Assembly: GCA_001247695.2 (NCBI GenBank)
Contig: LGRX02014038.1
Location: 1-64,000 of the forward strand
Length of the DNA stretch: 64,000 nucleotides
Direction of reading: 5' to 3'
Source: Cymbomonas tetramitiformis
Taxonomy: Eukaryota > Chlorophyta > Pyramimonadophyceae > Pyramimonadales > Pyramimonadaceae
Both the position numbers and the translations under genes were made by a program. Of this stretch, positions 50,167 through 61,382 are shown piece by piece; position 1 is the stretch's first letter; each line of letters starts with the position of its first letter. The notes under the pieces were generated by a model, which was not told the origin of the DNA, did no database searches, and was given only the letters and a program-made list of their open reading frames with translations.

Positions 50167-51576
50167 TATTGATTCATAGTGAATTGACATTGGATATTTG
50201 ACATCATCTGGCATTTGCCACATTCAAAAACGTCAGGCATATTGCCGGTATGACGTAGAGAGAATCGGTGTTCATATTGACATTGTTACCTCGAAAGCAT
50301 TCGATAAGTAATCTCGGTCTGATTACTGAGACCATTTTCACATAACATAATGATTGAATAGCATTCTCCATCACCATCTGATTGGTTTGATACACCTCTT
50401 TTTTAAAAGGGGGGGGAAGGAGTATAGATTCATTCATTCTTCATACAGCTGCTTGCCACATATTGATTACATCATTGTGATTCTGCTTGGAAGATTAAAA
50501 ACCTTATCAACAGTTCCAGCATCTGTATATAGCAGCCATAAAGTTGATGACACGGTGCATCATACCGATTGAAGCATCAAATGAAGTCTTATTTGACTTA
50601 TTGACACATGAAGTTCATTATGAAGAAATCATAGATGCATATTTCTCCGGCTCTATCATATTATATGAAGGGCACTGACATAGGAGAACGATGGTTTTTC
50701 AAATGTGAATAAGCTATATTGTAAGCTTACGACCATCACTTTGACGTCAACAGCCTAAGATGCTGATTGTCGAAATTCAAGAGTTGAAGGATTCGTTGAA
50801 TCAACCTTGGTAACATTTGTTTTGATTGATGAATTGTTGATCCATGGTTTCTCCCCAAATCTAGAGAAACTGGCACACAAGTTGTTGCCACTGTCTTAAG
50901 GAAAGCATCTGAGCAAAGGATTGCCAGTTGTGCCATCAGGCATCGAATTCCATAACAGCAAAGCTGAGTGAGTGAGATCCGGCACTCTAGCTATTTGCCC
51001 GTCATTCCTTCCAGGTTCATGACAAGAGACAATTCATCAAAGTCATACACCAATGCATAAGTCACATGCATGGTTGCACAGTTTGTATCCGAATGCAATC
51101 CCATCGAGGTTAAGCATCTAGACAGCAACTCTGGCCAACCAAAAGCCTTCCTGTCTTCGGATATCTTGAGCATTCTCATTTCCAGCTCCATTATTGACTA
51201 GGAAGCATCATGACTGTGCCTCGCCAGGACGCTGATCCTCAAAGCCGCACACTTGAGGCGAGCCTTACGAGATAGTGATCTTTGGCCTGTGGGGCGTCAA
51301 CCCCTTATCAAATCCTGAACACTTGTTAACACCTGGATAAATTTATCATGATGCAACTTAAGTGGGATTATAAGTTCCACATAATCATATTGTCTACGTA
51401 TGCTGAAGGCATAACTGCCGCATATGGTCACAATAGGTCGCAGCTTCTATAACATTGTGGCTTCTGAGTCAAAAGCTGATAGCCGATGACTTTTGCCAAT
51501 AATTGCCGACCAAATAATAATCAGGCCGTGGAAACATGTACCCAAGGGTTTTCGTCGATCGGTCGTATATATATCA

Positions 51577-51621
51577 GGGCTGCATCCCAAGAATTGCAGG
51601 GCTGCATCCCGAGAGCTGCAG
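51577..51621. ncRNA. Pseudoknot-like motif, two tandem copies
   Basis: Copy 1 at 51577-51599 reads GGG-CTGCA-T-CCC-AAGAAT-TGCAG. Copy 2 at 51599-51621 reads GGG-CTGCA-T-CCC-GAGAGC-TGCAG. A degenerate third copy follows. The tandem arrangement with a one-base overlap matches that at 12603. Confidence 0.4.
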
Positions 51622-52390
51622 GGTTACATCCCTAACATTTTACCCCGCATCAAATTGATATGACAGGAGCAGGAATTGATCCTTCCTTGCTAAGGTGTAG
51701 TGAGCCTTGTATAAATCATACCCTTACACAGATACGCATATGCGGGTACCAATATCTGTGAAAAACTGCTAATGCTACCTTTGCCAAGACCGTGGTTTGT
51801 CATCGGATCCTATGGCCAGTCATCCGAAGCTACCGGAGACATCGACTGAGGTAGACGGAGTTGTGATCCTAAGTTATGCCTGACAAACATAACTAAAATA
51901 AATTTCACATTAGTACGTGGCGAATCCACTCTCACTCATCGCGATAGATGTTCGTCAAAGCGTGCGTACTGCACCAATAATTGAGGAGTTGAGCAGACCG
52001 GGTAAAGGATTATAAGTCCAATCCCGTTAAGCAGGGCCACTCCGTTTGCATTAAAACAAGCCCCCGGTGAAATAACTCCGGAAACATCCAAAGGGCTCCC
52101 CATGACCGCCTGTGAACCTCCTTTGATGTCTTCAGGAGGGGAGGAAGGGTTGGGTGCACAATATATAATAACTGTGGAAACGAACAGCAAACGATCAGTT
52201 ATATATATATATATGGCCGAGAATCGTGCGATTATAAATTGTTAAATCGTGGGATCATCGTTCGCAAAAGCGACGACGGCTAGCGCAATAATCCGTAACG
52301 TAAATCTCGGATACCTTGAATCGTCACTCTGAAACACGATACGTGTGGATCAATCAGTAATCCAGCGTCAATCTGTATCACGAAACGCAA

Positions 52391-52652
52391 TGCTGAAATC
52401 TGTGTAGGCAGCCCTGACCGGGAGTCCCGGTGCAGGCCCCTATGACAGATTACTAGGTAGCCAACACTGGACCTGTGACTGACCGTAAGCCCGTACTGTG
52501 ACACACCTAGGTGTCACAGGTAGCTAGGACCGTAGCCGTTCCGACTCTGTCACCGTTCGGGGTATATCTAGCTTAGGGTTTATTTATTATACGAGTTTAT
52601 CTATATCAGTTTCACAGCACACACTATTATCTGTGAACTTGGATATTCCAGT
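52391..52652 (+). repeat. Left inverted terminal repeat of the Gag-like element
   Basis: 262 bp starting tgctgaaatctg. The last 52 bp encode the C-terminus of the Gag-like protein on the minus strand. Confidence 0.92.
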
Positions 52653-54466
52653 GTGCCGTCGGCAAGGTCTTCATAGTCGTCGGTGTTGTAACCCGTGAGG
52701 TCAATGGGTTGGACGGCGGCGTGGTTGACAGTCTGAACGAACCCAGCAAATTCACCGTCCGTGTCCGCCGTGGCGGTCAACTTCGCCGATTGCAGTAGCT
52801 CGGGTGCGGCATCCTTCCCCTGGAAGACAGGCATAGCAGGGGCCGGCACGGCGGACGCCGATGCCGCCGCACCACCTGCCGGAACCTGCTCCTCCGGTGC
52901 GGCCACCGTTGCGGCGGACTCACACACCAGAGCCGAAGCCTCCTGTCCAATGTTGGCAGGAGGCGGGAAGGAGGCATGGGTGTAGTGCACCTGCGGATTG
53001 GCTGCGGAGTGAACCTCCGCAGCAAGATCGTCGAGTCGTTGGAGAATGGAGTCCCCCTCGGAAGTCGGCTGTTGCTCCACGGTGAACCCGTAGGCGGAGA
53101 CGTCAATGCCGCCCACCGCACCCGCAGAAAGCACCGCAGGAGGCCCGTACGCAGCCGCAGCACGTGCGAAGGCCTCCGCTCCATCATCCGCAGCGTGCTG
53201 GAACACCGCACACATTGCCAGAGCGTGCACCCCGTCCGCATCCTCCTCGTCGATAGGGATGCAGAATGCCGCCGCAGAGTTAGGCGGGTGCTGACGGCCA
53301 CCCAACGGGCAGTCGCGGTAAAAGTGATAGTGCTCACCTCTGCCCGCCTTTTTGCATTTTCCGCAGAATGGCTTCGCCCGCTGCTCATCGCGGTCGAATC
53401 CCACTGGCGGGGCCTTGTGGGTGCCTACACGGAAACCCCGCGGATGTGGGGACTTCTGCTGTTGCTGCTTCTGCTGAACCCTCTCCCGCTGCTGCCGTAC
53501 TACCGGAGCGGTCTCACCGTGCTGCCGCTGCACCAGCTCCTTCAGCTCCGTAATCTTCTGCAGCAGCGAGTCATATTCGCTGCTGGACAGATGCGCGGAG
53601 ATTCCGCCCGCACCAGAAGCCGCCTTGCCCCCATCCGTTTGCGCCCAAGACTGATAAATTTCGACAACCAAGGAACGAAGAGAAGCAAGGGACACGTGGG
53701 ACAGGTCAGCAGCCATGGGATAGCGGACCTTCACCGCCGCGTAAAACACGGGGTCGAGGCGGGTGTAGAGGGATAATTTTCGTGTTGCCTCGGTCGGAGT
53801 CCAGTCTGAAGTCCTGTTATCCCGCACCAAACGCTGCTCCTTAGCCAAAATCGGCTGCGGGTCAACGTTTGCGGGATAACGTAAGGCCGCATGCTCCTCC
53901 TGCTGCGATTCCCGCAGCGCCACCGGTACAGAGCCCTTGATGATGTCGACAAGAGCACGCCGTCCATCTCGGTCAGCCGAGGAGTCAGTGCCAGTCAGCC
54001 AGACATACGCGTTGTTGTGCTTCTCCACCACGAGAGCCAGAACGTCGTACAGCAGCCCATTAACCCTGCCGACTACGGGCACCAGAGGGTCCTCGAGGTC
54101 GAAGGCCCGCAGCTCCAAACCAGCAGACTGAAACTCTGTGCGCAGCTGCACCACCAGGTCGGACAGGAGGCCAGAGTCGTCCGTACCGCGAAAATGGTGC
54201 TTCTTGTCGCCAAGAATATCCTCACGGATACTCTTGGCCCAAGCCCGATGCAAGCGCGCCTTGTAAATCTCGTCGACCAACTTGGACTGCTCCTGCAAAT
54301 AACGTCTGACGGCCACGTCCGCGTCCACGTTCGATGCAGGGTTGGGAGTGGGAACCACAGGTGTAGCAGCTGTTGGAGTGTTCCGCACCTCGTCGATGAG
54401 CCGTAAGGAGGCGTCTATATCGCTGTCCCTCGTGAGGGACTTCTTAGATCGTGTTGTCACACCCAT
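52601..54466 (-). CDS. Gag-like protein with zinc-knuckle-like motif, 621 aa
   Basis: I choose the ATG at 54466 (MGVTTRSKKSL). The open frame extends to an ATG at 54712 with a hydrophobic leader that looks accidental. Residues ~60-290 are helical, with a capsid-like layout (VRRYLQEQSKLVDEIYKARL, TRKLSLYTRLDPVFYAAVK). They are followed by a Gln-rich coiled coil. CGKCKKAGRGEHYHFYRDC is a C-x2-C...H-x4-C knuckle with wide spacing. The C-terminal 200 residues are Ala/Pro-rich. It resembles Gag proteins of LTR or DIRS elements in organisation. No protease, polymerase or integrase follows, so the element depends on enzymes from elsewhere. Confidence 0.65.
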   Translation of the reverse strand: MGVTTRSKKSLTRDSDIDASLRLIDEVRNTPTAATPVVPTPNPASNVDADVAVRRYLQEQSKLVDEIYKARLHRAWAKSIREDILGDKKHHFRGTDDSGLLSDLVVQLRTEFQSAGLELRAFDLEDPLVPVVGRVNGLLYDVLALVVEKHNNAYVWLTGTDSSADRDGRRALVDIIKGSVPVALRESQQEEHAALRYPANVDPQPILAKEQRLVRDNRTSDWTPTEATRKLSLYTRLDPVFYAAVKVRYPMAADLSHVSLASLRSLVVEIYQSWAQTDGGKAASGAGGISAHLSSSEYDSLLQKITELKELVQRQHGETAPVVRQQRERVQQKQQQQKSPHPRGFRVGTHKAPPVGFDRDEQRAKPFCGKCKKAGRGEHYHFYRDCPLGGRQHPPNSAAAFCIPIDEEDADGVHALAMCAVFQHAADDGAEAFARAAAAYGPPAVLSAGAVGGIDVSAYGFTVEQQPTSEGDSILQRLDDLAAEVHSAANPQVHYTHASFPPPANIGQEASALVCESAATVAAPEEQVPAGGAAASASAVPAPAMPVFQGKDAAPELLQSAKLTATADTDGEFAGFVQTVNHAAVQPIDLTGYNTDDYEDLADGTLEYPSSQIIVCAVKLI

Positions 54467-54864
54467 TCTCAGATAAGCCTGAGGGGAGGCGGTACGCTGC
54501 AGCACGTTTGGGTAGCGCTGTGATGAAAACGAGACGTCACAAACACGGAGGGAACAACCGAGCCATGCAAGCGAGGGGCAAAGGAGGATGTCGTCGAGGT
54601 CAAAGGTGCCAAGGCCACCAGCCCAAAATTCGGTAGCAAGCGTGATCAAAGCATGCACAGAACCGAAAACGGACATTGCAACGAGTAATCCAAACCCAAG
54701 CCGGTACCCCATAGCTGCGGCCCAAAGCTGCTTACCGTAAGCTGCTCATCTCATAATTCACACAATACCCAAACGCGCAAACGCGCACCACCTCTCCGAG
54801 CGGCCCTTTAGCCAATCATGGCCAAAATAGCTAGTGGAATAAAGCGTGGATGGGGCCACGACCT

Positions 54865-55126
54865 ACTGGAATATCCAAGTTCACAGATAATAGTGTGTGC
54901 TGTGAAACTGATATAGATAAACTCGTATAATAAATAAACCCTAAGCTAGATATACCCCGAACGGTGACAGAGTCGGAACGGCTACGGTCCTAGCTACCTG
55001 TGACACCTTGGTGTGTCACAGTACGGGCTTACGGTCAGTCACAGGTCCAGTGTTGGCTACCTAGTAATCTGTCATAGGGGCCTGCACCGGGACTCCCGGT
55101 CAGGGCTGCCTACACAGATTTCAGCA
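54865..55126 (-). repeat. Right inverted terminal repeat of the Gag-like element
   Basis: Reverse complement of 52391-52652, ending tttcagca, followed by the CGCAA duplication. Confidence 0.92.
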
Positions 55127-55181
55127 CGCAATTCATTGAACCTTGAATCGTCACTCTGCAATACGATACGCAATTCAAAGG

Positions 55182-55205
55182 GGGCTACATCCTAAGAACT
55201 GTAAG
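55182..55205. ncRNA. Pseudoknot-like motif, variant stem
   Basis: GGG-CTACA-T-CCT-AAGAAC-TGTAAG. TACA pairs with TGTA, a changed but still complementary second stem. Confidence 0.35.
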
Positions 55206-55420
55206 GCATTAGCCTGTAAGGCATCATGCTAAGGTGAGGGACTAAAGTGGACTCAGTTCCCCCCAAAATCCTAAAAACACCATGAGGGACGCCTCAAATC
55301 GGTGTAAGAAGACTGGTACCAACAGAAGCAACAACAACAAAGACATCAAAGACACATACAAAGGTATGCCCGTTGTGAGGTCACAACTCTTTTAAGAGGG
55401 GAGATCTGTCAGGGTTATGA

Positions 55421-55530
55421 CCGATGACACATGTGTCATATATGTCATACATGTCATGCGTGTCATACCTGTCAGACATGTCATACCATGTCATGTCATG
55501 TCGAGTCATGTCATATATTATAATGACAGA
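55421..55530. repeat. TGTCAT minisatellite
   Basis: A run of about eleven tgtcat/tgtcag units separated by 2-5 bp, ending about 40 bp before the hairpin-chain repeat. Confidence 0.85.
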
Positions 55531-55567
55531 CAGTCGTCAGTACGGTCGACTATGACTGTACATGTCA

Positions 55568-56007
55568 TGGAGATGATAAGTCACATCATCTGTCATTTAT
55601 TCAAGGAAAGACTTGAATGACACCTGTCATCGAGAGTTCGTATGTCGAACTCGAAGATGGCGAAGCAAGATACAATCTTGAAGTACCAAACGGTTCGGAG
55701 AAGAAATCATCTTCGCTTCTAGCATGTGCGGAACAAGCATGCGGGTATCATAGGGCGAACGCATCATTCGTTCTGCCGATACCAGTCGTTCAACCAATGT
55801 CTCGGGTTCACAACCCAATGGCGGTACCATCTATGCGATGGGAGACATTCGGTATAGATGAGCTAGCGTTGTGCTAGAGCAGTATCTTCTGTCAGAAGTC
55901 CGCACTCATCCGCCCCGCTAATAACTTGCACGTGTGTTACCGTCCCATAACACCGTACTTTCTATTATATCATATGATATACTAAGGGCTCGCATATCAG
56001 CCCGTAT
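55568..56007. repeat. Hairpin-chain repeat, copy B
   Basis: 440 bp, near-identical and co-oriented with 9235-9671, with a few substitutions and a 3-bp length difference. All small inverted repeats described there are kept. Flanking sequences are unrelated. Confidence 0.85.
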
Positions 56008-56147
56008 GAAAAAACGACGAACCGCTTTTTCATAAATGTGAAGTAAAGAGAACTATTTATAAGTCTATAATAAAAAATGCTACTATTTCACTTGCTTCAA
56101 AGCTAAGGCTCTCAGGGTTCGGGTCTTCCGCGTACGTGGGTCGCAAG

Positions 56148-56175
56148 ACTGAAAAAAACCGGACCGTCATAGAGG
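56148..56175. repeat. Orphan terminus of the CTCTATGACGGT family
   Basis: gaaaaaaaccggaccgtcatagag resembles the inverted start of the neighbouring 459-bp units, suggesting a truncated older copy. Confidence 0.5.
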
Positions 56176-56213
56176 AGGTGTGCACATTTTGATTTTCTGA
56201 AAGGTGTCACTAG

Positions 56214-56672
56214 CTCTATGACGGTCGAGTTTTTTCCGAAAATCGATACCGTTTTTGACTTAGTCGCGTAGACCTCCCACGAGTGCGAGCCACGGGCTGT
56301 CACCCCACTATTCTGCCACCACTCTACCCCCCACCCCTCCGGGTAATCTTGGGGATGTCCTGTGGTGCATTTGAGTACCTCGCACGCCCTTAGACCTCAA
56401 GGGAATCACTCCAGAGCGGCCCATCTGCTCACCCACCCACCACACCGAGGACCCCATCTGGACCTCTATGACTAACCCCCGAAATTCCTGCAAAGGTTTT
56501 GCAGGCTCTTCTCGCCCCCCTTAGCCCCCCGGCGTGCAAATTACCCCAAGGTACCTACTTGACCCCTGTGCACCGAAATATGGCCATTGGGCCTACGCTA
56601 CAGCTCGCACAATGCAGCTGAATCACTACCCCTGGGCTTCCCTCCAGAATTGGAGGGCAAACCGTCATAGAG
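56214..56672. mobile_element. 459-bp MITE-like unit, copy 1
   Basis: It begins ctctatgacggt and ends accgtcatagag, a 12-bp inverted repeat, with no coding content. It is nearly identical to copy 2. It is flanked by ctag on the left and atatcg on the right. Confidence 0.75.
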
Positions 56673-56817
56673 ATATCGGGGGCCAGTCACCTTTAATTTC
56701 AAGGGGTCTACGGCCACCCCAGGGCCCAAGGGGGGTCGATTGGACCTCCACAGGGCTTAGTAGATAAGTTATGATGATTTCCTACCGGGGATGCCGATTT
56801 TGAAGTTGGGTCGATAT

Positions 56818-57276
56818 CTCTATGACGGTCGAGTTTTTTCCGAAAATCGATACCGTTTTTGACTTAGTCGCGTAGACCTCCCACGAGTGCGAGCCACGGG
56901 CTGTCACCCCACTATTCTGCCACCACTCTACCCCCCACCCCTCCGGGTAATCTTGGGGATGTCCTGTGGTGCATTTGAGTACCTCGCACGCCCTTAGACC
57001 TCAAGGGAATCACTCCAGAGCGGCCCATCTGCTCACCCACCCACCACACCGAGGACCCCCTCTGGACCTCTATGACTAACCCCCGAAATTCCTGCAAAAG
57101 TTTTGCAGGCTCTTCTCGCCCCCCTTAGCCCCCCGGCGTGCAAATTACCCCAAGGTACCTGCTTGACCCCTGTGCACCGAAATATGGCCATTGGGCCTAC
57201 GCTACAGCTCGCACAATGCAGCTGAATCACTACCCCTGGGCTTCCCTCCAGAATTGGAGGGCAAACCGTCATAGAG
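56818..57276. mobile_element. 459-bp MITE-like unit, copy 2
   Basis: Same ends and orientation as copy 1, 145 bp downstream. It is flanked by cgatat on the left and ctag on the right, the mirror of copy 1. Confidence 0.75.
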
Positions 57277-57953
57277 CTAGAGCCCTACGCTAGGTTGTTT
57301 GACGCGTCACTCGATCTGTCCCGCTTCAAGTTTTCGATTCGATCAAACTGATCTGGAATAAAAGTTTCTTGGGGTTAAGGCCAAAATTTCTTCGTTGTTT
57401 ACATTTCGTCTCGCAGAGTTTGGCGAAGGTTTCAGGACGAGATCACTCTCTAGTTACCGTATGCCTCGATAGTGTTAAACAACTCGGGCAAAAGATCCGC
57501 GGTACCATCGTGAAGTTCGACCGAGAGCTTGCATACTACCACTCAGGTCTGCGCTCTTGGCAAGTGCGACTTTTGAATAGTGAGTGCGATGGCAAAAGAC
57601 TACTACTGCAGTTATCGAAAATCCTTTGACAGCATATGCGATATTTCTTGCCCTTCTTTCTCTCGCCACCTAGGCTGCCTCATCGTCTCCCTATTTTGGC
57701 TTTGGCTTGGTTCTGTTTTCCACTCCTTAACCCAGGGCTCAATGTGTCGCAGTAACTGCGGTACTGTGAAACCTCCGGGCACTTGCCCGTGGCTCGCCTC
57801 ACTCATCTCGCCCACCCACCGGGTTTTCTTGGACGAGGATACTTGAGAGTACTGCGCGGGGCCACTGTTTCATAGCTGCGAACCTCGCGGACTGCAATAT
57901 CTTCGGGTGGTATCCGGTAAAGGACGTGTGAGGTCGACGCAAGTACTTGATAG
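57277..57953. other. Upstream region of the F-box gene
   Basis: No convincing gene. An 86-codon plus-strand frame at 57369-57629 could be an exon but has no recognisable content. The promoter of the F-box gene should lie here. Confidence 0.35.
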
Positions 57954-60900
57954 ATGGGTTTGCTTTCCTGGCTCTCAAGCAACTTTCCTCGTTTCACCGA
58001 TATTGCAGAAGCTAAGCCAATGGCTTCTGGGGCTTCATCGAGCTCGGTCGCGTCAGTCGGCGTAGCGACGTCAGCAAGGGCCACGGCACCGAGCATCTTG
58101 CACGACGACGAATTCGCACTGCAGGAACTCGTGCTGCCTAGGCTCTCCCTGGCCGGCGACGTGCTTCGGTTTTCCATGACGTGTCGCAGCCATAGGGCGT
58201 TCGTGGAGGGAGAAGCCTTCGCCAGCGGCTGGCTTCGCTCCGCGCGACATGGCGCCGACCCTGACCCCTTGACAGCGTGCGTGGGATCCAGGTGTGCTCT
58301 GCTCATTCACTGTGCCGTGCGGCGTTGTCGCTTTTTCGACTCTTGAGTATGGTGGTGCTCATACACGGTGCAGCACGGCGGTGTCAGTGCTTCGCCTCTG
58401 GACGGTAACCCAAACTAGCTTTTGCAGTGTATCCCGTGGGGCTCGCTGGAAACTCAATAGGGCTCGGGGAAGGTGCGGCGGAGAGTGTCCAGGTGGTGGG
58501 TCGCGCAGCTTCGGCGGCGCGCGATCCTCGAGAGCCCGACTTGCGCCTTGCCCATGACGCTCCGCTTCAAGGGTAGCTTTGGCCGAGATGGTTACCATCG
58601 CAAGGTGAGTCTGATACAGGGCGTGGCCGCCGCGGGTAGCGACCAGGGCAGTGTCACGCTATGGAACCCGTACCGCTCTTACCAATGGATGACGGGGCGC
58701 GATCACCGCGTGGGCTGCCTTGGCAGCGGGGGTATGCATGGTGGGGAGGGCCGGGTGCGAGGCGACGTGTCTTCCATGGTCACCCTGGGGGATAGGCATC
58801 TTCTCGTTGGCAGTGAGGAGGGGCATCTAGTTGTCTCGAAAACCGACCTCGCTGCTGTCGAGGACGAGGGCGAGTGCGGCCAGGTATGCAGCCGCATGCA
58901 GAAGGAGTGGCCGGGACGCCGTGCCCTAGGACGCCGTGGCGGAGACTTCGGCGGCTTTGGCGGCGGTTTTATGGGCATGGAGTCCTCCGATGAGGAGGAG
59001 GAGGAGGTGGAGGCGGCAGGGGAGGACGGTGACGGCCTGCCGGAGCTGCCGATGCGGGCAGGTCCCGGGCGGTGCGCCGCAGTATGTGCGATCCAGCCCG
59101 AGGCGGGCGCACCGGCGCTGATTGTTGGAATGTTTTATGGCGCAGAGCTGCGAGTGTGGAGGCAGGCCCCGGAGTTCGGGAGTGCCGAGGGAGAGGCCCG
59201 GCTCCAGGAGGCGCAGCGGCGCGTCCGCGCCCGCCTCGGCCTTACAATGGACGAGGCGGGGCGGGACATGGGTTCGGGATCCAACTTCTTCCAGTTCATG
59301 ACTGCTATGCTCGAAGTGGGCTCCGATCCGTACTCAGGTGCCACGCTGCTGCTGACGTGGGCACTGCCGAGCCGGCCCTTGGCGTGCGCTGCGCTCGGAG
59401 GGGCGCACCTGGTGGTGGGCACAGTGGAGTGTGCAGTGCTGCGGCTGCGATGGGCGGTGGCAACGAAGGAGAACGCTGGCACTGCAGCCATTGAGGTGGT
59501 AGAAACCCTGGAGCTGAGCTGGGTGCAGAGCCGCAAATCACTGGGCATGTGCATTGCAGTGGAAGGCGCGCTGCTCGCTGTCGGCACCTGGGAGCACCCC
59601 GGAATTGACCTATGGGAGCTTGATACGCTCGATCTGAATAAGCCGGCGCGCTTGCGGTGCCACGTCACACTCCCAGAAACCTCCCTCAGCCTCAGGATCA
59701 CGGATGGGCTCGTGCTGGTGGGGGAGGAAGGGGGACAGGTGTCGGTGGTGGATGGCATCTCTGGGCAGATGTTGCGCACCCTGGAGGGCGTGGGGTTCCC
59801 AGGGAGCGGAGGCTTCGGGGAGAGGTTCCTGTCGGACTTCTGCATCGGCTCGCGGTACCTGGTGGCCGTGGTGAACGACAGCCGGGCGCCATATGTGGGG
59901 TTCCTGGACCTCTTTCATGGAGGTCGGATCGGAGTTGACTCAGATGGATGCGCGGCTATGGACGTGGCTGCGCAGCAGGGTGGTGCGGCACAGAAGGCTG
60001 CGCGTGTAAACGCGCAGAGAAAGCCCAAGTGCCCGGTGCGGCGCGGCTCAGACGACGAGGGGGATGGAATTGAGGACAGCGAGGAGGATGGGAGTGAGGA
60101 GGAGGAGGATACCGACGAGGAGGACGGGGCTTCAGTGGAGTCAGAGGTGGATGACGGGTCGGATTGGGAGTCTGGGTCTGAGCCCAGCTGTGGAGAAGAG
60201 TCAGTCGAGGTCGGTGTGGAGACCCTCGAGGCGGAGGAGCAGTCGGGCAAGCGCCTGCTGACGAGCCGGGATTTTCGCACCGTGCAGCAAGAGGACGTGG
60301 AGGAGGCGGAATACATGGACCAGTCTTTGGCATGTGTCGCGTTGGACGACGGGCGTGAGCTGGTGGTAGCAAGCGAGGCATGGGAGGTTACCTTGCAGGG
60401 GGATGCGCGCCGGCTAGCAGAGATGCCAGTGAAGGAGGTGGACCGCTTTGTCGCGCTAGGCAATGGTGGCCTGCTGCTGGGCGCGAAGAAGACAGAGCTG
60501 ATGTTGCTCGAGGCATCCTCTGCGGAGTTGCTGCTGTCCCAGCCGCTACCTGGGGTGGAGACCCTACCCAAAGGGGAGAGCGTGATGGTGCTGACGGCGG
60601 CTCCTGGGCAGCCGCAAGCGATCGCCGTCACGCAGCACTTTGTGTTCCTGGTCACAGTAGGTCCAGCCGCGAGTTGCGAGGCGAGCCGCACGCATGACAT
60701 GCAGGTGGTGCTGCAGCTGGATTTCCGGGCACACGCCGTAGACTTCCCGGTAGCCCAGAACTGCTATAGTTGGGCACGAGTGCTGGATGCGGTCCTGTGG
60801 TACGATGAGATGGCGGCAAGCCTAGTCATGGTGCTACCCAGTGAGGGGCGCTGGGCCCGGCTTCATTTCTTCCGGCTGAGCGGCGTTGATGGGGAAGTGA

Positions 60901-61382
60901 GCCAACAGGCATATCGAGTGGTCCGAGCTCATCGTAGACGGACCTGCGAGAAAACCGGAAGCGTGCTTGGAATGGCGGTGTGGCAGTCTTCAGAAGGCGG
61001 CACGCACGACAAGCTGGTGACAGCTGGTGATGACGGGCGCTTGGCTGTTACGGAGCTGAGTGGGGAAGGGACCGAGCCGCTGCGGAGTTGGCGCGCCACG
61101 AGCACCAACCGCACCCCGTGTCGAAACCTCGCCGTGCATAGCGCAAGCGGGGTGGCGTTTACCACGTCCACGCCAGGTGACAATTGTGGCTACTTTTGGG
61201 ATCTAGAGAGCGGGGAACGCGTGAAGAAAGTGGCGCCAATGGGGAGAAGCTTACGCGATCACAGGTTCACAGTGATGTGCACCGCCTTCACTGCAAGCGG
61301 GATCCTTGCCTACACCAATAGTAACGACTGCGATGAGGCGGTGCTGTCGCTACTTGTACCTAAACAGCTTTCTGCTACTTGA
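57954..61382 (+). CDS. F-box protein with WD40/beta-propeller-like C-terminus, two exons, 1075 aa
   Basis: Exon 1 is 57954-58291 and exon 2 is 58493-61382; the 201-bp intron is GT-AG and keeps the frame. Residues ~56-90 (ALQELVLPRLSLAGDVLRF, then TCRSHRAFV) form an F-box, which docks proteins to SKP1-cullin ubiquitin ligases. The remainder has repeated propeller-like strands: LLVGSEEGHLVVSK, LVLVGEEGGQVSVVDG and KLVTAGDDGRLAVTEL. These are likely degenerate WD40 blades that would bind the substrate. A long Glu/Asp-rich insert lies near residues 640-700. High GC (about 65%) and an intact frame mark it as a host gene. The start could also be the Met at residue 23. The substrate is unknown. Confidence 0.75.

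Larger units (their letters stand above)
49894..52385. other. Intergenic region with structured motifs and gene fragments
   Basis: No complete gene was seen. Minus-strand frames at 50736-50936 and 50991-51191 have protein-like composition and could be two exons of a relic gene, but no family is recognised. The GGGCAC module (50108-50147) and pseudoknot-like motifs occur here. A (ta)n run lies at 52200-52213. Confidence 0.4.
52391..55126 (-). mobile_element. Gag-like element with 262-bp inverted terminal repeats
   Basis: 52391-52652 and 54865-55126 are inverted copies of each other with very few differences. The outer ends are TG...CA, and CGCAA is duplicated at 52386-52390 and 55127-55131. 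TG...CA ends with a 5-bp duplication are marks of retroviral-type integrase, yet the repeats are inverted rather than direct. The only gene encodes a Gag-like protein. The class is uncertain: a DIRS-like, inverted-LTR or integrase-mobilised DNA element. Confidence 0.8.
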
